From Tsukamurella asaccharolytica (GTDB lineage Bacteria; Actinomycetota; Actinomycetes; Mycobacteriales; Mycobacteriaceae): a DNA stretch of 61,577 nucleotides. Location of the stretch: assembly GCF_007858435.1 (NCBI RefSeq), contig NZ_VIGW01000016.1, positions 1 to 61,577 on the forward strand, read 5' to 3'. The notes beneath the pieces are model-generated. The model saw only the letters and a program-made list of their open reading frames with translations, was not told where the DNA came from and did no database searches. Below, piece by piece: positions 1 through 8,103 of this stretch. The position numbers were made by a program, and so were the translations under genes. The first letter of the stretch is position 1. Each line of letters begins with the position of its first letter.

Positions 1-241
1 TAGCGTGGGACATGAAGGCCTCCTGGCTGTGGTGTGGTTCCTCGACAGCTCCACTTCACAACCGGAGGCCTTCACCTGTCAGGTGAACTCACCGATCAGC
101 ATCAGGACAACGTCCCTGGACATCACACCTAGCGGGGCGGCCACTTCCCCATGTCCATGGACCTGGGGAATGCACGGCGCGCGGAGGCGGTGCGCGCCCC
201 GCTAGGGAGGCCAGACGGTGCGGGCGGGTCGGGTCGGTGAG
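1..241. other. Left-edge non-coding stretch with nested inverted repeats
   Basis: No convincing gene. It lies downstream of the 3' end of the reductase gene on the - strand. It holds several inverted repeats: TGAAGGCCTCC (13-23) against GGAGGCCTTCA (64-74); TTCACCTG-T-CAGGTGAA (71-87); CTAGCGGGGC (129-138) against GCCCCGCTAG (196-205), which encloses a 22-base near-palindrome centred on CCATGG (147-168). Such stacked symmetry could be a set of transcription terminators or the worn end of a mobile element. No transposase is visible, so the origin stays open. Confidence 0.4.
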
Positions 242-727
242 CTACGCCAGCGAGTCGACGAAGACGGCGGCGATCCCTTCGAGGCCGCGCTGGTCGTCGT
301 CGGTGAACCGCGCGGTGCGTTCGCTGTCGAGGTCGAAGACGCCGATCAGTTCGCCGTCGCGGACGAGCGGCACCACGAGCTCGGAGTTCGTAGCGCCATC
401 GCAGGCGATGTGATCGGCGACGGCGTGTACGTCGTCGATCCGCTGCGTGGTGCGCGTGCGCGCGGCGGCCCCGCAGACGCCCCGGTCGAGCGGGATGCGG
501 ATGCAGGCCGGGAGGCCCTGGAACGGCCCGACGACGAGCTCGGCACCGTCGTAGAAGTAGAAGCCCACCCAGTTGAGGTCGGGCACCGTCGCCTTGACGA
601 GCGCCGAGAGATTGGCGGCGTTGGCGATGCGGTCGGGTTCGCCGTCGAGGAGGGCGCGGGCGTAGGTGGCGAGCTCGGCGTAGCGCTCGGCGGGGGAGTC
701 GGAGAGGTCCGGCAGGGTGAACGACAC
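242..727 (-). CDS. msrC: Free methionine-(R)-sulfoxide reductase (GAF domain)
   Basis: 161 aa, close to the E. coli enzyme (165 aa). The single GAF domain reduces free methionine-R-sulfoxide in the cytosol, part of oxidative-stress repair. Three cysteines sit in the motifs ACIRIP (Cys75), RGVCG (Cys85) and HIACD (Cys109); their spacing of 10 and 24 residues matches the E. coli Cys84/Cys94/Cys118 set used for the disulfide-relay mechanism. The start is chosen as GTG at 727 because TACCGT lies exactly six bases upstream (734-739), the geometry of a leaderless mRNA. An upstream in-frame GTG at 763 would add 12 basic residues absent from the family, and a GGAGG touches it with no spacer. Monocistronic, divergent from the mycolyltransferase gene. 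Confidence 0.88.
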   Translation of the reverse strand: MSFTLPDLSDSPAERYAELATYARALLDGEPDRIANAANLSALVKATVPDLNWVGFYFYDGAELVVGPFQGLPACIRIPLDRGVCGAAARTRTTQRIDDVHAVADHIACDGATNSELVVPLVRDGELIGVFDLDSERTARFTDDDQRGLEGIAAVFVDSLA

Positions 728-1090
728 GACTCGACGGTACGGGGTCCGACGGTGCGCCGACACCCTCCCGCGGGGCGTGATTCTGGGTGGAGGCTGAGAG
801 CGTTATCGAATCGGAACCGGGATGATCGGGATCGAAAAAACACCTCGTGTACAGCGCTGACCTGCCTGAGTGCATCGATCTTCACCGGTGGCTGTCGCTG
901 AACTGACATGCCGCTCCGACTAAGAGTTTGTCAGGAACTGAGATCTGGCCTACAGTTCGTGCCGAGTACTGAATCGCTCGCGTTGCTCTGTCACGGGTCC
1001 TCCCGTGGCGGCGACGGGGTCGGCACGCCGGCGCCGCGCAGCGGTTTGCACGCGCCCACCGGGCGGAAACACTGAGGAAGAGAGTCTCGT
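728..1090. other. Divergent intergenic region, reductase / mycolyltransferase
   Basis: 363 bases without a gene. It holds the -10 box of the reductase at 734-739 (- strand), the mycolyltransferase promoter at 928-956, and a long leader with a small hairpin, CACGGG-TCCT-CCCGTG (992-1007). Nothing else is recognisable. Confidence 0.5.
928..956 (+). promoter_or_regulatory. Sigma-A-type promoter of the first mycolyltransferase
   Basis: TTGTCA (928-933), a 17-base spacer and TACAGT (951-956): near-consensus hexamers at ideal spacing. Transcription would begin near 963, leaving an untranslated leader of about 128 bases before the ATG at 1091. That is unusually long here, where many genes appear leaderless. 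Confidence 0.6.
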
Positions 1091-2068
1091 ATGCGTATGC
1101 GCAACGGCTGGGCCAAGAAGGCCACCGCCGCCGCGGTCACCGTGGCTGCCATTCCGGCCCTGACGATCGCCGGCACGGGCGCCGCGAACGCCTGGGGCCC
1201 CGGCAGCGCCCAGAACCCGCCGAAGGGCTTCAAGCAGGCCTTCGTCAACGGCGCGGGCATGCCGAACGTCAAGGTCCGGAGCTGGGCGTCGACCACGACG
1301 AACCCCAAGAACGCCCCCACCGTCGTTCTGCTCGACGGTCTGCGCGCGACCTGGGACGTCTCCGGCTGGGAGCGCGACTCCAACGTGGCCTTCCTGTCGC
1401 AGCAGGGCGTCAACGTCGTGACGCCCGTGGGCGGCACCTCGAGCTGGTACACCGACTGGCAGAGCCCGTCCTCGACGAACCGCCAGGCCTACCGGTACAC
1501 CTGGGCTTCGTTCCTGAAGAACAGCCTTCCGCAGTACATCCGCAGCCTCGGTTTCAGCGACAATGTTTCGCTGGTCGGTCTGTCGATGTCCGGTAGCGCC
1601 GCGATCATCAACGCTGTCGAGTCGAACGGCTACTACAAGCGCGCCGCTTCGCTCTCCGGCCTGAACAACATCTCGGCGCCCGGTGTCCCGATCGCCGTCG
1701 GCATCGCCTCCCTGGATTCGGGCGGCTACAACGCCGGACTCGACATGTGGGGCGGCCCGCTGGACGCGCGTTGGGCCAAGAACGACCCGACGGTGCAGGT
1801 GAACCGCCTGAAGAACATCCCGCTGTGGATCTCGGCCGGTAACGGCGTCTTCGGCAAGTACACCCCGAACCCGGGTCCGGCCGACGTCATCCAGGGCGTG
1901 CCGCTCGAGTGGCTCGCGCTCTCGCAGTCGCGCGCCTTCCAGGGTGCGGCGCAGCGCGCCGGCCTGAACAAGGTGCATTACGACTTCCCGCCGGCCGGCA
2001 CCCACACGTGGGGCTACTGGCAGGACCAGGTGTGGCAGATGCAGCGCACCGGCTGGTTCTCGAAGTAA
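1091..2068 (+). CDS. Secreted mycolyltransferase, antigen 85 / esterase family (copy 1)
   Basis: 325 aa. Predicted to transfer mycolic acids between trehalose monomycolate and arabinogalactan or a second trehalose in the cell envelope. An N-terminal signal peptide (about residues 1-34, basic start then a hydrophobic Ala-rich core ending ANA before WGPGSAQ) indicates export. The alpha/beta-hydrolase nucleophile elbow is GLSMSG with Ser165; the C-terminal His lies in GTHTWGYW, matching the GTHSWEYW region of antigen 85. A purine-rich GAGGAAGAGA precedes the ATG. The next gene is a close paralogue in the same orientation, so this is a tandem duplication with separate promoters. Acyl-acceptor preference cannot be read from sequence. 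Confidence 0.9.
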   Translation: MRMRNGWAKKATAAAVTVAAIPALTIAGTGAANAWGPGSAQNPPKGFKQAFVNGAGMPNVKVRSWASTTTNPKNAPTVVLLDGLRATWDVSGWERDSNVAFLSQQGVNVVTPVGGTSSWYTDWQSPSSTNRQAYRYTWASFLKNSLPQYIRSLGFSDNVSLVGLSMSGSAAIINAVESNGYYKRAASLSGLNNISAPGVPIAVGIASLDSGGYNAGLDMWGGPLDARWAKNDPTVQVNRLKNIPLWISAGNGVFGKYTPNPGPADVIQGVPLEWLALSQSRAFQGAAQRAGLNKVHYDFPPAGTHTWGYWQDQVWQMQRTGWFSK

Positions 2069-2095
2069 TCCTTCGCGATTCCACGAACAGATCAC

Positions 2096-2137
2096 ACGAC
2101 AGGCGGCCTCGTTCGGACGAACGGGGTCGCTTGTCGT
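2096..2137 (+). terminator. Hairpin terminator after mycolyltransferase copy 1
   Basis: Imperfect stem of about 20 bases: ACGACAGGCGGCCTCGTTCG pairs with ACGAACGGGGTCGCTTGTCG around a short loop. There is no U-tract, as is common for actinobacterial terminators. Confidence 0.55.
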
Positions 2138-2245
2138 ATTGTGAGGCGGACGACTTTCCTGAGGAAACAGGGAGGGTCTGTAACGACTTACCCTGTGATT
2201 GCGATGAGATCCAGGGAGAGTGTCGCTCATGTTATTGATGTGAAT

Positions 2246-2277
2246 CATGTGACATGTGTGATGAATGATGTTAGAGT
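2246..2277 (+). promoter_or_regulatory. Promoter and possible operator of mycolyltransferase copy 2
   Basis: GTGACA (2249-2254), a 17-base spacer and TAGAGT (2272-2277). A short inverted repeat, CATGT-G-ACATG (2246-2256), overlaps the -35 hexamer and could be a repressor or activator site. The surrounding bases are clearly richer in A and T than the neighbourhood. Confidence 0.42.
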
Positions 2278-2368
2278 GACGGCTGTGACATGGCTGGTCG
2301 AGTGTGACCATCTGTCCGGTCCACCAGCAACTGCGCGGAGACTCCGCGTGAAAAAGGAGAGGTCAGCA

Positions 2369-3331
2369 ATGCGAGCAGCCTGGGGTAAGCGAGCGGGTGC
2401 GGCGGTTCTCACCGCCGCCATGGTGCCCGCCCTCGCCGGTCTGGGTGCCGGCGTCGCCGGTGCCTGGGGTCCGGGGTCGGCACAGAATCCGCCCAAGGGC
2501 TTCAAGTCCGAGAAGGTCGACGGAGCCGGCATGCCGGCCGTCACGGTGCGTTCGTGGGCCTCGACCACGACCGACCCGGCGAAGGCCCCGACCGTCGTCC
2601 TGCTCGACGGTCTGCGCGCCACGCAGGACGTCTCGGGCTGGGAGCGCGACTCCAACGTCGCCTTCCTGTCCGAGAAGGGCATCAACGTCGTCATGCCCGT
2701 CGGTGGCACGGCCAGCTTCTACACGAACTGGGCGAACACCTCCCGGCACGGCAACGGAACCTACAAGGCCACCTGGGGCAACTTCCTCGCCACCAGCCTG
2801 CCGTCCTACATCAAGTCGCGTGGCTTCTCGAGCAACCTCTCGATCGTCGGCATCTCGATGGGTGGCGGCGCCGCCCTCATCAACGCCGCGAACAACCCGG
2901 GCGTCTACAAGCGCGCGGCTTCGCTGTCGGGCTTCCTGAACACCTCGGCGCCCGGCATGCCGGTCGCCGTGGGCGTCGCCATGCTGGACGCGGGCGGCTA
3001 CAACGTCCTCGACATGTGGGGCGGCCCGTTCGACGCCAACTGGGCGAAGAACGACCCGACCGTGCAGGCCGCGCGCCTGTCGGGCACCAAGCTGTGGATC
3101 ACCGCGTCGACCGGCGAGCCCGGCAAGTACACCCCGAACCCGTCGCCCGCCGACATCGTTCAGGGTGTGCCGCTCGAGATCCTCGCCAAGTCGCAGTCGG
3201 AGGCCTTCAAGGCCGCGGCCGACAAGGCGGGCGTGAGCGCTCACTACGACTTCTCGGCGGTGGGCACCCACACGTGGGGCTACTGGAGCGATCAGGTCTG
3301 GCAGATGCAGCGCACGGGTTGGTTCAACTGA
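2369..3331 (+). CDS. Secreted mycolyltransferase, antigen 85 / esterase family (copy 2)
   Basis: 320 aa paralogue of the preceding gene, near-identical in long blocks (WGPGSAQNPPKGFK, VLLDGLRAT, SGWERDSNVAFLS). It has a signal peptide of about 32 residues ending AGA before WGPGSAQ, a nucleophile elbow GISMGG, and a C-terminal GTHTWGYW. The start at ATG 2369 is fixed by AAAAAGGAGAGG at 2351-2362; an in-frame GTG at 2348 is less likely. The role is again mycolate transfer in the outer envelope. Both copies have their own promoter, so they may be expressed under different conditions. Confidence 0.9.
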   Translation: MRAAWGKRAGAAVLTAAMVPALAGLGAGVAGAWGPGSAQNPPKGFKSEKVDGAGMPAVTVRSWASTTTDPAKAPTVVLLDGLRATQDVSGWERDSNVAFLSEKGINVVMPVGGTASFYTNWANTSRHGNGTYKATWGNFLATSLPSYIKSRGFSSNLSIVGISMGGGAALINAANNPGVYKRAASLSGFLNTSAPGMPVAVGVAMLDAGGYNVLDMWGGPFDANWAKNDPTVQAARLSGTKLWITASTGEPGKYTPNPSPADIVQGVPLEILAKSQSEAFKAAADKAGVSAHYDFSAVGTHTWGYWSDQVWQMQRTGWFN

Positions 3332-3356
3332 CCTCGCGTTGAGCTGACGTCTCGCA

Positions 3357-3390
3357 CGGAAGGCCCCGGGCACCTGCCCGGGGCCTTCCG
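3357..3390 (+). terminator. Strong terminator hairpin after mycolyltransferase copy 2
   Basis: A perfect 15-base-pair stem, CGGAAGGCCCCGGGC (3357-3371) with its exact complement (3376-3390), and an ACCT loop. No U-tract. Confidence 0.8.
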
Positions 3391-3446
3391 GTGTATCGGT
3401 ACGCTTTTCAGCGAACCCACACGAGAGAGTCGAGGTTGCAGCCCTG

Positions 3447-4388
3447 ATGACCCCGCCGGCCCCGCTCCCCCCCACGAACGCCGATTCCGACGAGCCCCTC
3501 GGCTTCCGTATCGACCCCGTGCTCGCGCGCAGCTGGCTGCTCGTCAACGCCGCGCAGCCGGAGCGCTTCGACGCCGCCGCCCGCTCCCGCGCGGACATCG
3601 TGGTGCTGGACATCGAGGACGCCGTCGCGCCCAAGGACAAGGTGGCGGCGCGCACCAACGTGGTCGACTGGCTCAGTCGCGAGGTCGACGGTCGCCCGAA
3701 CGACGGGTGGGTCCGCGTCAACGGCTTCGGCACGCAGTGGTGGGCCGACGACCTGGAGGCGCTGCGCGAGGCGAAGAACCTCGGCGGCATCATGCTCGCG
3801 ATGGTCGAGTCGATGGACCACGTGACCGAGACGGCCAAACGGCTGCCGGACACACTCATCGTCGCGCTGGTCGAGACCGCGCGCGGGCTGGAGCGGATCG
3901 GCGAGATCGCCTCGGCCAAGGGCACCTTCCGCCTGGCCTTCGGCATCGGCGACTTCCGGCGCGACACCGGCTTCGGCGGCGACCCGACGACGCTGGCCTA
4001 CGCGCGCTCGCGGTTCACCATCGCGGCCAAGGCAGCGCATCTGCCGGGCGCGATCGACGGGCCGACCGTCGGATCCAAGGGGCTGCTGCTGACGGAGGCC
4101 ACTGCGGTCTCCGCCGAGTTCGGCATGACCGGCAAGATCTGCCTCACGCCCGACCAGTGTCACCCGGTGAACGAGGGGCTGAGTCCCTCACCCGAGGACA
4201 TTCGCTGGTCGCGGGAGTTCTTCGCGGACTTCGACCGCGACGGCGGCGAGATCCGCAACGGCTCGGACCTGCCCCGTATCGCGCGTGCCACGAAGATCCT
4301 CGACCTGGCCCGCGCGTACGGCATCGTCGTCTCCGACGGGCTCGACGGCGAGCACGCGCCGGCCCCGTCGGACACCTTCCACTACTGA
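3447..4388 (+). CDS. CitE-like HpcH/HpaI aldolase / citrate lyase beta-family protein
   Basis: 313 aa TIM-barrel lyase of the CitE-like group, which cleaves or forms C-C bonds of acyl-CoA substrates. Family features: the early strand IVVLDIEDAV (Asp/Glu near the magnesium site), the Arg-containing WVRVNGF, MVESMD, ALVETARGL with the metal-ligand Glu, then FGIGDFRRDTG with the second acidic ligand. No partner citF or citD gene is nearby, so this is a stand-alone enzyme like mycobacterial CitE homologues rather than a true citrate lyase subunit. ATG 3447 has only a weak GAGG 11 bases upstream; TACGCT upstream may be its -10. Substrate unknown. Confidence 0.82.
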   Translation: MTPPAPLPPTNADSDEPLGFRIDPVLARSWLLVNAAQPERFDAAARSRADIVVLDIEDAVAPKDKVAARTNVVDWLSREVDGRPNDGWVRVNGFGTQWWADDLEALREAKNLGGIMLAMVESMDHVTETAKRLPDTLIVALVETARGLERIGEIASAKGTFRLAFGIGDFRRDTGFGGDPTTLAYARSRFTIAAKAAHLPGAIDGPTVGSKGLLLTEATAVSAEFGMTGKICLTPDQCHPVNEGLSPSPEDIRWSREFFADFDRDGGEIRNGSDLPRIARATKILDLARAYGIVVSDGLDGEHAPAPSDTFHY

Positions 4389-4392
4389 CCCT

Positions 4393-4439
4393 GCGACGAG
4401 GCCCCCGTACCGCGTTCCGGCGGTCGGGGGCTTCGTCGC
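4393..4439. terminator. Bidirectional terminator between citE-like and yceI
   Basis: GCGACGAGGCCCCCG (4393-4407) pairs with CGGGGGCTTCGTCGC (4425-4439) with one mismatch. It lies between the 3' ends of two converging genes and can serve both. Confidence 0.75.
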
Positions 4440-4447
4440 GCCCGCGA

Positions 4448-4984
4448 TCAGGCCTGGCGCAGGGCCTCGATGTCGAGCGTCAGGGTGATCTTGTCGCCGA
4501 TGACCTTGCCGCCGGTCTCGAGGGGCATGTCGATCGAGATGCCGAAGTCCTGGCGGGTGATCACCGTGCTCGCCTCGAACGCGGCGACCTCGCCCTGGCC
4601 CATGCCGGGGTTGGTGCCGAGGAACTCGAGGTCGAACTGCACGGGCTTGGTGACGCCGCGCAGCGTGAGCTCGCCGTTGAGCACGTAGTTCGAGCCCTTC
4701 TCTGCGACGCCGGTCGAGAGGAAGGTGGCCTTCGGGTGGTTCTCGGCGTCGAAGAAGTCGGCGGTGCGGATATGGGCGTCGCGCTGCGCGTTGCGGGTGT
4801 TCACGGAGTTCACGTCGACCTCGGCGGAAAGCGACGCGGTGCCGTCCTCGGCGACCGTGATCGTGCCGCTGAACTCGTCGAAGCGGCCCTTGACCTTGCT
4901 CACCATCAGGTGGCGCACGGAGAACTCGACGGACGAGTGGACCGGGTCGACGACGTAGGTGCCGGCGGGGAGGACGTTGCTCAT
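4448..4984 (-). CDS. YceI family lipocalin-fold protein
   Basis: 178 aa. It begins with the typical YceI pattern (AGTYVVDPVHSSVEFSVRHLM), continues with KGRFDEFSGT, DAHIRTADFFDAENHP and LTLRGVTKPV, and ends in a strand DKITLTLDIEA. The fold binds isoprenoid or other hydrophobic ligands in characterised bacterial members. There is no signal peptide, so a cytoplasmic form is likely. The start at 4984 follows AAGGAG, which lies inside the palindrome CCTTCGAAGG (4995-5004). Function in actinobacteria is unproven. Confidence 0.88.
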   Translation of the reverse strand: MSNVLPAGTYVVDPVHSSVEFSVRHLMVSKVKGRFDEFSGTITVAEDGTASLSAEVDVNSVNTRNAQRDAHIRTADFFDAENHPKATFLSTGVAEKGSNYVLNGELTLRGVTKPVQFDLEFLGTNPGMGQGEVAAFEASTVITRQDFGISIDMPLETGGKVIGDKITLTLDIEALRQA

Positions 4985-5023
4985 GGGAAATGCTCCTTCG
5001 AAGGTTGGACTCTCACGACTCAT

Positions 5024-5047
5024 CGAGCATAACCGGACTGCGGTCCG
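5024..5047 (-). promoter_or_regulatory. Putative yceI promoter with operator-like repeat
   Basis: Read on the - strand, TATGCT (5031-5026) is a possible -10. Just upstream lies CGGAC-TGCG-GTCCG (5034-5047), which would sit in the -10/-35 spacer and could bind a repressor. Confidence 0.35.
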
Positions 5048-5099
5048 ATGTATTCCGGGTCCCGAGAACGCGCCGAGGTTCGTCCGCCGAAGGCCGCTT

Positions 5100-5468
5100 C
5101 TAGGCCGCCCCGTGGAAGACCGCCTCCACGTTGTTGCCATCGGCGTCGCGGACGAAGGCGCCGTAGTAGCCGGCGTGGTACTCGGGCCACAGGCGCGGCG
5201 CGTGCAGCGACTCCGCCCCCAGCTCGAGGGCGACCCGGTGGAACTCGTCCACCGTCGCGGTGTCCGGCGCGGAGAACGCGATGTGTGCCTCCCGGTTCGA
5301 CGGTCCCCCGGCGGCGCCCGAGATCCAGAAGACGGGCTGCTCGGCGCCGTAGCCGACGGCCACGTCGAAGTCCATGAGCCTGCGCGAGCCGAGCACGGCG
5401 AGCACCCCGTCGTAGAACCGCTTCGCCGCGTCCAGGTCGGCACAGTTGATCCCGAAGTGGTCGATCAT
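5100..5468 (-). CDS. VOC (glyoxalase/bleomycin-resistance fold) protein
   Basis: 122 aa, one vicinal-oxygen-chelate domain. It starts MIDHFGINCADLDAAKRFYD with the first metal-ligand His, has a REAHIAFSA strand, and ends FVRDADGNNVEAVFH, whose Glu is the usual last ligand. The start is ATG 5468 with GAGGAG seven bases upstream. The substrate cannot be inferred, and no neighbour gives a pathway context. Confidence 0.82.
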   Translation of the reverse strand: MIDHFGINCADLDAAKRFYDGVLAVLGSRRLMDFDVAVGYGAEQPVFWISGAAGGPSNREAHIAFSAPDTATVDEFHRVALELGAESLHAPRLWPEYHAGYYGAFVRDADGNNVEAVFHGAA

Positions 5469-5544
5469 GTCGGCTCCTCGCCCGATGCCGGGCACCCTCT
5501 GCACCCGCGATGTCCTCAGGTCTAGCACCGGAGGCCGACAGGTT

Positions 5545-7227
5545 TCAGGACAATGCGGCGCGCGCCGCCTCCCGCGCGGCCTGCGGGTCCGGTGCGGCGA
5601 CGGCGGCCTCGGCGGCCCGCCGGCACTGTTGCAGCGTCACGGAGCCGACCTGGGCGCCCACGGCGGCCGCGGCGCCGGCCGCACAGGACAGCGAGGTCAC
5701 GCCGAGGCCCACGAGCACACAGGCGAGCAGGGGGTCGGCCGCGGCCTCGCCGCACACGCCCACGGGCTTGTCCGCGGCGACGCCCGCGCGAGCCGTCAGC
5801 TGGATCAGGCGCAGCACCGCGGGCTGCCACGGATCGGTGAGCGCGGCGAGCTCGGTGCTCATCCGGTCGGCGGCCATCGCGTACTGCGTGAGGTCGTTGG
5901 TGCCCAGGGAGGCGAAGTCCACCTCGGCCAGCACGGCGTCGGCGCACAGCGCGACGGCGGGGACCTCCACCATGACACCCGCGGTCAGCCCGCGCGCCCG
6001 GCACTTCGCGGCGAAGTCGCGGGCCTCCGCGGCGGTGGCGATCATCGGCGCCATCACCCACGGCTGCGCGGCGGCGCCCTCGGCCGCGGTGGCGATCGCG
6101 TCGAGCTGCCGGTCCAGCAGTCCGGGGTCGCCCTCCGCGATGCGAATGCCGCGCACCCCCAGCGCGGGGTTCTCCTCCTCGCCGTGATCGACGAATTTCA
6201 GCGGCTTGTCCGAGCCCGCGTCCAGGGTGCGGATCACGACCTTCTGCCCGGGGAAGGCGTCGATCACCTCGCGGTACAGCGCGGCCTGCTCCTCCACGGA
6301 AGGTTCGTCGGCACGGTCGAGGAATGCGAGTTCGGTCCGGAACAGGCCCACGCCCTCCACCTGCCGCTCGGCGGCGCCGCGCGCGGTGGCCCCGTCCTGC
6401 ACGTTCGCGAGGATCGCGATGGCGGCACCGTCGGAGGTGTGCCCGGGCCCGCGCCACCGCGCGACCTCGGCCGCCCGCCGTGCCGATTCCGCGACCAGGC
6501 GGCGGGCCTCGCCTTCGTCCGGTGCGACGGTGACGGTGCCCGTGCCGCCGTCGAGCAGGACGGGCGTGCCGGCGTCGACGGTGCCGGCTCCGGTCAGGCC
6601 GACGATGCAGGGGATGCCGAGCTGCCGGGCGATGATCGCGGTGTGGCTGGTGGGGCCGCCGAGCCGGGTACCGATGCCGACGATGAGCGCGGGGTCGAGG
6701 CCCGCGGTGTCGGCGGGAGCGAGGTCGTCGGCGAGCAGGATCGACGGTGCCGCCGGAACCGGGACGCCGGGCTCGGGACCTCCGAGCAGCTCGGCGACGA
6801 CGCGATCGCGCACATCGCGCAGGTCGGTGACGCGCTCGGCCATGAGGCCGCCGAGCTTGGTGAACATGTCCGCGAACTGCTCGGTCGCGGCGGCGACGGC
6901 GTTCGCGGCGGGGGTGCCGGCCCGGATCAGCTTCTCCGTCGTGCCGATCCAGGCCTTGTCCGCGGCGAGGCCGGCGTTCGCGCCCAGAACCTCCGCAGCC
7001 GCGCCCTGGGCCTGCGCGGCGCGGGTTCGCAGCCGGTCGGCGACGGCCTGCGCCGCGGTGGAGAACCGGGCGGCCTCGGCGTCCCGGGCGTCCTCCGGCA
7101 CGTCGACGGGCGGCGGGACCTCGGGGCGCGCGCCGGGCCACATGACGGGCGCGTAGGCGACCCCGGGCACGACGGGGGTGCCGGTGAGGGTGGCGGGGCC
7201 GGGCGCGGTCGACTGCTGCGAAGTCAT
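5545..7227 (-). CDS. ptsI: Phosphoenolpyruvate-protein phosphotransferase (PTS enzyme I)
   Basis: 560 aa cytoplasmic enzyme that takes phosphate from PEP and passes it to HPr. The phospho-accepting His195 is in GGPTSHTAIIAR (His189 in E. coli); the PEP-binding C-terminal barrel shows GVGLFRTELAFL, ALGVRGIRIAEG, SLGTNDLTQYAMAADR and the active-site Cys region PVGVCGEAAAD. Slightly shorter than typical EI (about 575 aa). It is divergent from fruR-fruK-fruA-ptsH, the gene order known from Corynebacterium. ATG 7227 lacks a good Shine-Dalgarno; a TTGACA and TAATCT pair ends eight bases upstream, so the mRNA may be leaderless. Confidence 0.93.
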   Translation of the reverse strand: MTSQQSTAPGPATLTGTPVVPGVAYAPVMWPGARPEVPPPVDVPEDARDAEAARFSTAAQAVADRLRTRAAQAQGAAAEVLGANAGLAADKAWIGTTEKLIRAGTPAANAVAAATEQFADMFTKLGGLMAERVTDLRDVRDRVVAELLGGPEPGVPVPAAPSILLADDLAPADTAGLDPALIVGIGTRLGGPTSHTAIIARQLGIPCIVGLTGAGTVDAGTPVLLDGGTGTVTVAPDEGEARRLVAESARRAAEVARWRGPGHTSDGAAIAILANVQDGATARGAAERQVEGVGLFRTELAFLDRADEPSVEEQAALYREVIDAFPGQKVVIRTLDAGSDKPLKFVDHGEEENPALGVRGIRIAEGDPGLLDRQLDAIATAAEGAAAQPWVMAPMIATAAEARDFAAKCRARGLTAGVMVEVPAVALCADAVLAEVDFASLGTNDLTQYAMAADRMSTELAALTDPWQPAVLRLIQLTARAGVAADKPVGVCGEAAADPLLACVLVGLGVTSLSCAAGAAAAVGAQVGSVTLQQCRRAAEAAVAAPDPQAAREAARAALS

Positions 7228-7234
7228 GTGACCC

Positions 7235-7280
7235 AGATTACGAAATCCTCTTGACTTGTCAACACAAACAGGCGTAAAAC
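7235..7280. promoter_or_regulatory. Divergent ptsI / fruR promoter with inverted repeat
   Basis: TTGAC-TT-GTCAA (7251-7262) is a perfect inverted repeat. On the - strand its edge reads TTGACA (7262-7257), followed after 16 bases by TAATCT (7240-7235), close to the ptsI start. On the + strand TTGACT (7251-7256) and TAAAAC (7275-7280) could drive fruR. The repeat therefore overlaps both -35 elements and is a natural operator for the DeoR-type regulator encoded next door. Confidence 0.5.
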
Positions 7281-7329
7281 CAGATAAAGCAAATCCATAA
7301 CCACAGAAACCCACGAACTCGGAGGGGTC

Positions 7330-8103
7330 ATGTACGCGGAGGAACGACAGCGCGCGATCAGTGAACTGGTCGGCGGCCGCGGCCGGGCGTCGGTCATGGA
7401 GCTGGCCGAGCGGTTCGACGTGACGCCGGAGACGGTGCGCCGTGACCTGGATGCCCTCGAGCGCCTCGGCGGCGTCCGGCGCGTGCACGGCGGCGTCGTT
7501 GCCGCGGGCGTCCTCGCCGGCGCCGAGTCGGCGCTGGGGGAGCGCGAGGGCACCAACGCCGACGCCAAGCGCGCGATCGGCTCCGCCGCCCGCCGCTTCC
7601 TGCCGCCCGCGGGAGGCTCCGTCCTCTTCGACGCGGGCACCTCCACCATCGCCGCGGCTCGCGAGGTCCCGGCGAACCTGCACATCACCGCGATCACCAA
7701 CTCCGTGCCCGTCGCGGCCGCGCTGTCCCTGCGCGAAACGGTCGAACTGCGGCTGCTCGGCGGGCGTGTTCGGGGGCTGACCCAGGCGGCGGTCGGCGCG
7801 GGCACCGTCGCCGAGATCGCGGGGCTGCGGACCGACGTCGCGATCCTCGGTGCCAACGGACTCAGCGCGGAGCGCGGCCTCTCCACGCCGGATGCCGACG
7901 AGGCCGCGGTGAAGACCGCGATGGTCCGCGCCGCCGACTTCGTCGTCCTGGTGGCCGACTCGTCCAAGTTCGCGCAGGAGAGCCTCGTCGCCTTCGCCGC
8001 GCTGGACGACATCGACGTGCTCGTGACCGACGCCGCCCCCACCGGCGCGCTCGCGGCCGCGCTCGCCGACCACGGCGTGGACGTCGAGGTCGCCGGCCGA
8101 TGA
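7330..8103 (+). CDS. fruR: DeoR-family regulator of the fructose PTS cluster
   Basis: 257 aa. The N-terminal DeoR helix-turn-helix (about residues 1-57: MYAEERQRAI, ELAERFDVTPETVRRDLDAL, LGGVRRVHGG) is followed by a DeoR sensor domain with the FDAGTST phosphate-binding loop (about residues 100-115), expected to sense fructose-1-phosphate or a related sugar phosphate. GGAGGGG directly precedes the ATG. The gene overlaps fruK by an ATGA junction, so the two are translationally coupled. It probably controls the divergent promoter. Confidence 0.88.
   Translation: MYAEERQRAISELVGGRGRASVMELAERFDVTPETVRRDLDALERLGGVRRVHGGVVAAGVLAGAESALGEREGTNADAKRAIGSAARRFLPPAGGSVLFDAGTSTIAAAREVPANLHITAITNSVPVAAALSLRETVELRLLGGRVRGLTQAAVGAGTVAEIAGLRTDVAILGANGLSAERGLSTPDADEAAVKTAMVRAADFVVLVADSSKFAQESLVAFAALDDIDVLVTDAAPTGALAAALADHGVDVEVAGR

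Larger units (their letters stand above)
2069..2368. other. Intergenic region between the tandem mycolyltransferases
   Basis: 300 bases without a gene. It contains a terminator-like hairpin (2096-2137), then an AT-rich patch (2221-2290) with a promoter and a small inverted repeat, then a strong ribosome binding site for copy 2. An open frame runs upstream from copy 2 through this region, but it has no RBS-supported start and no coding look. Confidence 0.5.

Noticed and set aside
1-205. Insertion-sequence end
   Set aside because: Inverted repeats are present but there is no transposase fragment and no flanking target duplication inside the window. It is kept only as a repeat region.
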